Below are positions 41,301-45,084 of a DNA stretch of 45,084 bases, piece by piece (positions within the stretch are counted from its first letter, which is position 1; every line of letters begins with the position of its first letter). A program made the translations under genes and the position numbers. This stretch comes from Bacteroidaceae bacterium (lineage in GTDB: Bacteria > Bacteroidota > Bacteroidia > Bacteroidales > Bacteroidaceae): assembly GCA_017516265.1 (NCBI GenBank), contig JAFXDL010000014.1, positions 1 to 45,084 on the forward strand. Direction: 5' to 3'. The notes beneath the pieces were generated by a model. It made no database searches. It was not told the DNA's origin and saw nothing but the letters and a program-made list of their open reading frames with translations.

Positions 41301-42197
41301 CTGTTTGCTGTAGAGCATACGTTTCGGGTCGTCCAGGTCTTTGCCCGTACTCAGGCAGATAAGGCGGTCGTGTGCTTCGGCGTTCTCCTCTTCCACGAAG
41401 TGCACGTCGTTGCTGCATATCAGCTTGATGCCGTATTTCTTGCTGAATTCCTTCAGCTTTTCGTTCACCTGTAGTTGCAGTTCGTATGTCTCGTAGTTGG
41501 CCCGTGGCGCAGTGGCCTTGTGCAGTTGCAGCTCCAGGTAGTAGTCGTCACCAAAGATATTCTTGTACCACTGTACCGCCTCTTCGGCCTCCTCCATGCG
41601 TCCGCTCAGAATCTTTTTGGGTACTTCACCACCGATGCAGGCGCTGCAGACGATGAGTCCTTCATGATACTTCTCCAGTTCAGCGCGGTCTGTTCGCGGG
41701 CGGTTGTAGTATCCTTCAGTCCATGCTTTCGATACCAGCTTGATGAGGTTGTGGTATCCCTTCTCATTTTTGGCCAGTACTATCAGGTGGTATCCGCCCT
41801 GGTCTTCTTTGCCGTCTTTGTTGAACAGCCGGCGGCGTGCCACGTACATCTCGCAACCGATGATGGGCTTGAACAGTTTCTTCTGCAACTCAGGCAGCCT
41901 GTTCCTGCAGTCCGTCAGTTCGGCTTGTGCGTCTCCGTTCCACTCTTCACCGGCCTCGGCTCCACCTTCCAGGGCAGCGATGCGTTTCTTCAGGTTCTTT
42001 ATCTCGCCGTTTGTTCCGCCGTTCTTCTTGTTTACGTAGTTGAAGAACTCCTTGATGCCGAACATATTTCCATGGTCAGTGACGGCCATTCCGCGCATTC
42101 CGTTGGCCATAGCCTTGTCAACAAGGCGTTGGATGCTGGCTTGTCCGTCCAATATCGAGTAGTGCGTGTGCACGTGTAAATGTACAAAATCTTGCAT
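38382..42197 (-). CDS. dnaE: DNA polymerase III subunit alpha
   Basis: The replicative polymerase, 1271 residues from MQDFVHLHVHTHYSILDG. The N-terminal PHP domain shows HLHVHTHYS and TDHGNMFG. The polymerase core shows VGPGRGSAAGSAVAYCLGIT and LPDIDVDFDDDGRGEVL with catalytic aspartates. The finger/palm part has RPGPMDYIPDFI and TYGITVYQEQVM. A C-terminal OB-fold (TLGGIVTGLREGYTKKGNPFG) and a little-conserved tail follow. The frame extends 10 codons further (to 42227), but the promoter at 42227-42257 makes those codons untranscribed. No intein is seen. Confidence 0.97.
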   Translation of the reverse strand: MQDFVHLHVHTHYSILDGQASIQRLVDKAMANGMRGMAVTDHGNMFGIKEFFNYVNKKNGGTNGEIKNLKKRIAALEGGAEAGEEWNGDAQAELTDCRNRLPELQKKLFKPIIGCEMYVARRRLFNKDGKEDQGGYHLIVLAKNEKGYHNLIKLVSKAWTEGYYNRPRTDRAELEKYHEGLIVCSACIGGEVPKKILSGRMEEAEEAVQWYKNIFGDDYYLELQLHKATAPRANYETYELQLQVNEKLKEFSKKYGIKLICSNDVHFVEEENAEAHDRLICLSTGKDLDDPKRMLYSKQEWFKTREEMNALFADVPEALDNTCDICDQVEFYSIDHAPIMPNFAIPEEFGTEEGYRQTLTEEDLFNEFTRDENGNVVLSEEDAKAKIKRLGGYDKLYRIKLEADYLKELTMIGAKKLYGDPLSDEVMERLNFELYIMKTMGFPGYFLIVQDFIGAARRELGVSVGPGRGSAAGSAVAYCLGITKIDPIAYDLLFERFLNPDRISLPDIDVDFDDDGRGEVLRWVTEKYGAEKVAHIITYGTMATKSAIKDVARVQKLPLDESNRLCKLVPDKIPDKKLNLPNAIAYVPELQEAEASPNPTLRDTIKYAKMLEGNVRNTGVHACGTIICRDDITDWVPVSTAEDKETGEKMLVTQYEGSVIEDTGLIKMDFLGLKTLSIIKEAVENIRQSLGIEVDIDTIDINDPKTYQLYCDGKTIGTFQFESAGMQKYLRELQPSTFEDLIAMNALYRPGPMDYIPDFIDRKQGRKPIEYDIPIMEKYLKDTYGITVYQEQVMLLSRLLADFTRGESDALRKAMGKKLRDKLDQMKPKFIKGGQKNGHDPKVLEKIWTDWEKFASYAFNKSHATCYSWVAYQTAYLKANYPSQYMAATMSRNINNITEITKLMDECKSMGIQTLGPDVNESSLKFSVNANGDIRFGMGAIKGVGENAVASIIEERKKNGPYKNIFDFVQRVNLSACNRKNIECLALAGAFDNFKDITREQFFAITTKGDSFCDQLLRYGNLYQTSKAEAANSLFGGFDSVEIATPEIPTAEAWSDLERLDKERELVGIYLSAHPLDEYSVILEHVCTTHLDELNEQITALANRDITLGGIVTGLREGYTKKGNPFGIARIEDYSGATELPLFGQDWIDWGRYMRQGCFLFIHAKVQSKQWKQEELEVKINKIELLPDVKDKLIERITISVQLDAINDTMLAELSTLIKDNPGNAELQFHIKDQENLMQVNMQSKTVKVQVGKRLINYLKSNAALEFSINQ

Positions 42198-42226
42198 CGT
42201 GAATACAGGTTTACTGAAAAAGTGCA

Positions 42227-42257
42227 TAAAGATACTTCTCTTTTGCCGAATGCCAAA
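42227..42257 (-). promoter_or_regulatory. Promoter of dnaE
   Basis: On the minus strand TTTG (42254-42257), 19 bases, TATCTTTA (42227-42234), one mismatch from TAnnTTTG. Transcription would begin near 42222, which fixes the start codon at 42197 rather than 42227. Confidence 0.6.
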
Positions 42258-42335
42258 CTATCGGGGTGAAAACTTCGTCATTCGGCACTTTTTTTGCGTT
42301 ATTTAAGTTCTTGTGTGTATTTATAAGGGCATTTA

Positions 42336-42367
42336 TTTGCAAATTTTAAAAGATTGCTCTATCTTTG
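42336..42367 (+). promoter_or_regulatory. Promoter of psd
   Basis: TTTG (42336-42339), 20 bases, TATCTTTG (42360-42367). About 26 bases before the psd ATG at 42394. Confidence 0.75.
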
Positions 42368-42393
42368 CGCGATAAAAAATACTGTGTAAAGCT

Positions 42394-43083
42394 ATGAAAA
42401 AGCTGAAGAAACTGAAAAGAATCAGAATACATCACGAGGGCACCGATACGCTCATCATCAGTGCCATCTTGTTAATAGCCCTCAATGCGGCCCTCTATTG
42501 CTATATTGAAAGCAAGTGGCCATTCTTCTTGGTGGCTCCTGTCAGCATTGTTGCCTGGTTGCTGTTGCTGAACTTCTTCCGTTGTCCCATCCGCCTGTTC
42601 AAGGGTGATACCCAACAGACTGTGGTGGCTTCGGCCGATGGTAAAATTGTCTGCATCGAGGAGGTGGATGAGCACGAATATTTCCATGACCGCCGTTTGC
42701 TCATCAGTATCTTCATGAGTCCGCTGAACGTACATGCCAACTGGTATCCCGTGGATGGCGTGGTGAAGAAGGTGGCTCATCAGAAGGGCCGTTTCCAGGC
42801 TGCCTATCTGCCAAAGTCCAGCACCGAGAACGAGCGTTCGATGGTGGTCATCGAGACCCCCGAAGGAGTGGAGGTGATGGCCCGTCAGATTGCTGGTGCC
42901 ATGGCCCGTCGTATCGTCACCTATGCCGAGGCTGGTGAAGACTGCTACATCGATGAGCACATGGGATTCATCAAGTTCGGTAGTCGTGTTGACCTCTATC
43001 TGCCCCTTGGCACCGAAGTGCTCGTCCAGCTGGGAGAGCGCACCGTAGGTAATGAGACCGTCATTGCGAAGTTGAAGGGGTAA
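42394..43083 (+). CDS. psd: Phosphatidylserine decarboxylase
   Basis: A 229-residue inner-membrane proenzyme that makes phosphatidylethanolamine from phosphatidylserine. Two membrane segments lie at about 20-57. The family motifs are [36 protein letters not shown] and [15 protein letters not shown]. The self-cleavage site is FGS in [10 protein letters not shown] (Ser about 197), which becomes the pyruvoyl cofactor. The length is that of the short bacterial type. pssA follows, giving consecutive steps of one pathway. Confidence 0.95.
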   Translation: MKKLKKLKRIRIHHEGTDTLIISAILLIALNAALYCYIESKWPFFLVAPVSIVAWLLLLNFFRCPIRLFKGDTQQTVVASADGKIVCIEEVDEHEYFHDRRLLISIFMSPLNVHANWYPVDGVVKKVAHQKGRFQAAYLPKSSTENERSMVVIETPEGVEVMARQIAGAMARRIVTYAEAGEDCYIDEHMGFIKFGSRVDLYLPLGTEVLVQLGERTVGNETVIAKLKG

Positions 43084-43084
43084 G

Positions 43085-43312
43085 GGGCTAGGTGCAAGGT
43101 TCCAAGTTCAAGGTTCAAGGTTCCAAGTTCAAAGTTCAAGGCTCAATAAAAAGGAATAAAGGCCGATAGTTCCTCAATTGAGGATAAAGCATTCGTCTGA
43201 ACTCCTGAACTCCTGTACTCCTGCACTCCTTCAGAAAAAGGACTTTCCTCCTGCACTCCTAAAACAAACATTTCTAGTTCACAATTTATAATTCCTAATT
43301 CACAATTCCCCC
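43085..43312. repeat. Compound micro-repeat island between psd and pssA
   Basis: Three dialects occur in a row. Heptamers AGGTTCA, AAGTTCA and GGTTCCA run from about 43092 to 43145 (single arm). CTCCTGAACTCCTGTACTCC type octamers run from about 43199 to 43264. CACAATTTATAATTCC and CACAATTCCC units run from about 43279 to 43311, up to the pssA start. Confidence 0.6.
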
Positions 43313-44020
43313 ATGTCCAACTGTATCACACGTCATATACCCAACACGGTTACTTGCTGCAATCTGCTTTCAGGTTGTGTAGCCATTGTGATGGCCCATC
43401 AGGGATGTTATCAAGCCGCATTGGGCTTCATTGTCTTGGGTGCCATCTTTGATTTCTTCGACGGGTTGCTGGCCCGTGCTTTGAAAGCCTATTCACCTTT
43501 GGGCAAGGAGTTGGATTCGTTGGCCGACGATGTCACCTTTGGCGTAGCTCCTGCCATGATGGTGTTCTCCTTGATGCATGAAGTCGCCCTTCCCGCATGG
43601 CTGGCTCCTGTAGCAGGCTTGTTGCCATATGCCGCGTTTCTGATAGCAGCCTTCTCGGCGTTGCGCCTGGCCAAGTTCAATATCGACACCCGTCAGACCA
43701 CCTCCTTCATCGGATTGCCCACGCCTGCCAATGCCCTCTTCTGGGGTTCGCTCATTGTGGGTGCCCATGACTTTCTGGTGGCCGACACACTTGCATTCCT
43801 CTACCTTATTATATTGGTCCTGCTCACCTCGTGGCTGTTGGTGGCCGAGATACCGATGTTCTCCCTCAAGTTCAAGAACCTCTCGTGGCGCGACAACAAG
43901 GTACAGTTCATTTTCCTTTTGGGATGCATTCCCCTCGTTCTCTTCCTGCAGTTGGCCGGACTGGCAGCCGTCATCATCTGGTATGCCCTGCTCTCCCTGC
44001 TGACACAGCGCAAATCCTAA
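43313..44020 (+). CDS. pssA: CDP-diacylglycerol-serine O-phosphatidyltransferase
   Basis: A 235-residue polytopic membrane enzyme that makes phosphatidylserine from CDP-diacylglycerol and serine. It carries the full CDP-alcohol phosphatidyltransferase signature D50-G-x2-A54-R55-x8-G64-x3-D68-x3-D72. Several membrane helices follow. Serine specificity is inferred from the family pattern (IPNTVTCCNLLSGCVAI at the start) and from psd just upstream. A start at 43313 fits; there is no usable ATG in the preceding repeats. Confidence 0.93.
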   Translation: MSNCITRHIPNTVTCCNLLSGCVAIVMAHQGCYQAALGFIVLGAIFDFFDGLLARALKAYSPLGKELDSLADDVTFGVAPAMMVFSLMHEVALPAWLAPVAGLLPYAAFLIAAFSALRLAKFNIDTRQTTSFIGLPTPANALFWGSLIVGAHDFLVADTLAFLYLIILVLLTSWLLVAEIPMFSLKFKNLSWRDNKVQFIFLLGCIPLVLFLQLAGLAAVIIWYALLSLLTQRKS

Positions 44021-44099
44021 TCAATCTTAAACAAATGTGCCATTTTGGCAGATGGCACGTTGTTTGTTGTAGTGTAAGCGTATTAGTTCGGCTTTTGCA

Positions 44100-44255
44100 A
44101 GTAGAGAAGTTGCAGGAGTTCGGTAGTTGCAGGAGTGCAGACGATAGTTCTAACTGAACTTTATATGATGTTCAAAACCATTGTCTGAACTTCTGAGCGA
44201 AGCGGAAACTCCTGAACTACTGAACTCCAGGAAGTTGAGCTTGCGAAACTTAAAG
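44100..44255. repeat. Long inverted micro-repeat island, AGGAGT dialect
   Basis: The left arm (about 44103-44145) has GAAGTTGCAGGAGTTCGGTA and GTTGCAGGAGTGCAG. The right arm (about 44186-44250) has GAACTTCTGAGCGAAGCGGA, CTGAACTACTGAACTCC and TTGAGCTTGCGAAACTT. It is clearly related to the island at 25715-25880. It lies between pssA and the DUF4834 gene. Confidence 0.65.
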
Positions 44256-44284
44256 TATTAATTTCCAAAACAGAGAAAACAAAC

Positions 44285-44575
44285 GTGGGAATATTCGGAT
44301 TTCTTTTCATCATACTGCCCCTCATCCTGCTCTTTGTAGTCTTGGGGATAGGCGTCACGCTGGTGCGTAGCGTCCTGCGCTTCTTCGGATTGGGAGGAGG
44401 CTCCTCTCAGGCTTATGGCGGATATGGCAGCACTTCTTCGTCCAATGGTCATCGTCGTGATACCCAAGGACGTACATCGTCCTTCTCTTCCGATTCATCT
44501 TCATCCGCTTCGCGCCCCAAGAAAGTCATTGGTGACGACGAAGGGGAGTATGTCGAGTTTGAGGAGGTGAAGTGA
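44285..44575 (+). CDS. DUF4834 family small membrane protein
   Basis: A 96-residue protein. One N-terminal membrane helix (FLFIILPLILLFVVLGIGV) is followed by a Gly/Ser-rich, low-complexity segment and an acidic C-terminus ending EYVEFEEVK. This is the DUF4834 pattern of Bacteroidetes, with no known function. The start is GTG (44285-44287) giving MGIFGFLF; there is no nearby ATG. It may be co-transcribed with pssA across the island, or read from its own weak promoter. Confidence 0.78.
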   Translation: MGIFGFLFIILPLILLFVVLGIGVTLVRSVLRFFGLGGGSSQAYGGYGSTSSSNGHRRDTQGRTSSFSSDSSSSASRPKKVIGDDEGEYVEFEEVK

Positions 44576-44621
44576 GTCTTCTTTTTGCGATTTATTTAGT
44601 GAGAAATTCAAGGTTCAAAGT

Positions 44622-44910
44622 AGGGTGTCCAATTTGTTGTACCCTGTTTTGAGTTCTTTTTCAACGCCTAATTCTATGAGGTTCAGTAGTAACCACAACT
44701 CTCCCTCTAAGTTAGAGGGAGTCCCCGCAGGGGGAGGGCGTGTGTCCTTAAACTCTTTATTTTCACACACTCCTCCGGCCTAAGGCCACCTCCCCTAACT
44801 TAGGGGAGGAGTTGTAGTTACTCCGCTCCTTATATCAAACTTACATAAATCAGAGCAAAAAACAGGGTGCCACAAATTGCCCACCCCCTAGGTGACACGT
44901 TGGACACCTT
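44622..44910. mobile_element. MITE-like element, copy 2 (most complete)
   Basis: This fills most of the 44576-45084 gap. The left terminal repeat (44622-44650) includes GGTGTCCAATTTGTTGTACC. The right end (44859-44910) includes AAAACAGGGTGCCACAAATT and ends GACACCTT, but 23 bases (about 44880-44902) are inserted between the two halves. Inside are CTCCCTCTAAGTTAGAGGGA, CTCCTCCGGCCTAAGGCC and CCCCTAACTTAGGGGAGGAG, all palindromic. It is homologous to 18190-18506. No coding capacity and no clear target-site duplication seen. Confidence 0.7.
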
Positions 44911-45044
44911 GATATTAACATTATAAATATAATATATACATATACATTATCATTGTCTTTTTGTAGATATGAACATGTTCAGAAACGAGGGAACTCAATA
45001 AAATTGTAATAAAGCACACTTAGATAATAAAATTCATTGGAAAA

Positions 45045-45081
45045 GTTGCAAAGGTAAGCGTTTTTTGTTTACCTTTGCAAC
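45045..45081. promoter_or_regulatory. Inverted repeat with facing promoter boxes at the window edge
   Basis: GTTGCAAAGGTAA (45045-45057) and TTACCTTTGCAAC (45069-45081) are a perfect 13-base inverted repeat with an 11-base centre. Each arm contains TACCTTTG, one on each strand, with a TTG in the other arm 21 bases upstream. The plus-strand promoter would drive a gene beyond the edge. The leftward promoter has no visible gene in 44576-45040. Confidence 0.55.
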
Positions 45082-45084
45082 AAA

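Noticed and set aside
38382-42197. A possible intein in dnaE
   Set aside because: The length is normal for the family and no splicing motifs interrupt the catalytic blocks.
42198-42227. Ten extra N-terminal codons of dnaE
   Set aside because: They lie upstream of the predicted transcription start, and the PHP motif follows directly after the ATG at 42197.

Overview
The window looks like chromosomal DNA of a Bacteroidales bacterium, most likely Bacteroidaceae. The evidence is the many Bacteroidetes-type promoters (TTG or TTTG, then 19-21 bases, then TAnnTTTG), AT-rich start regions without strong Shine-Dalgarno sites, family-typical proteins (DUF4827, DUF4834, DUF1573, SO_0444-type permease, a BlaI/M56-TonB pair, fused SpmA-SpmB), and gene orders such as yicC-gmk-nadD and glmM-recF-DUF721. 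Most of the window is housekeeping DNA. I see no prophage, transposase, integrase, CRISPR array, capsule locus or polysaccharide utilisation locus.

Layout. 1-3559 (minus strand): a cut-off AraC-type regulator, an SDR oxidoreductase, nadD, gmk and yicC. 3842-7110 (minus): a BlaI-type repressor and a large M56 metallopeptidase/TonB_C sensor, with two operator-like palindromes upstream. 7503-9773 (minus): meaB and a DUF1573 protein. 9902-11099 (plus): a SufT/MIP18-like protein and lpxH. 11192-12954 (minus): a GNAT acetyltransferase and an MscS-type channel. 13147-13926 (plus): an L-aspartate dehydrogenase-like gene. 14155-14888: a decayed defence/toxin spot where a truncated YafQ-type toxin and a truncated Abi_2 gene meet tail to tail. 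15092-16248 (minus): a lipoprotein and an eIF1/SUI1 protein. 16335-25701 (plus): fused spmAB, ybeY, nrnA-like, DUF4827, glmM, recF, DUF721, an orphan PAS histidine kinase and a YgjP-like metallopeptidase. 26012-37291 (plus): a Cu/Zn permease, tRNA-Met, a THUMP-like methyltransferase, a CaCA antiporter, an acetyltransferase-fold protein, a type IIA topoisomerase B subunit, coaD, an S41 protease, a TPR protein, ribH, tRNA-Tyr and tRNA-Gly. 37464-42197 (minus): an acidic protein, trxA and dnaE. 42394-44575 (plus): psd, pssA and DUF4834.

The genes cover linked housekeeping jobs: NAD synthesis (nadD, nadX-like), phosphatidylethanolamine synthesis (pssA then psd), lipid A (lpxH), amino-sugar precursors (glmM), CoA and flavin cofactors (coaD, ribH), replication and repair (dnaE, recF, DUF721, topoisomerase B) and translation (tRNAs, ybeY, SUI1).

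The most unusual content lies between the genes. (1) A roughly 120-150 bp mini-element with hairpin ends sits at the stop codon of three upstream operon genes (nadD, gmk, blaI) and supplies their C-terminal codons. (2) Two copies of a roughly 290-310 bp MITE-like element share a 29-bp terminal inverted repeat. (3) At least a dozen islands of 7-8 bp micro-repeats, mostly folded as long imperfect inverted repeats, fall into several distinct sequence dialects. (4) The Abi remnant keeps an intact promoter and a short leader ending in a terminator-like hairpin, an arrangement resembling RNA-antitoxin loci. (5) Two 17-bp palindromes precede blaI, 21 bp apart.
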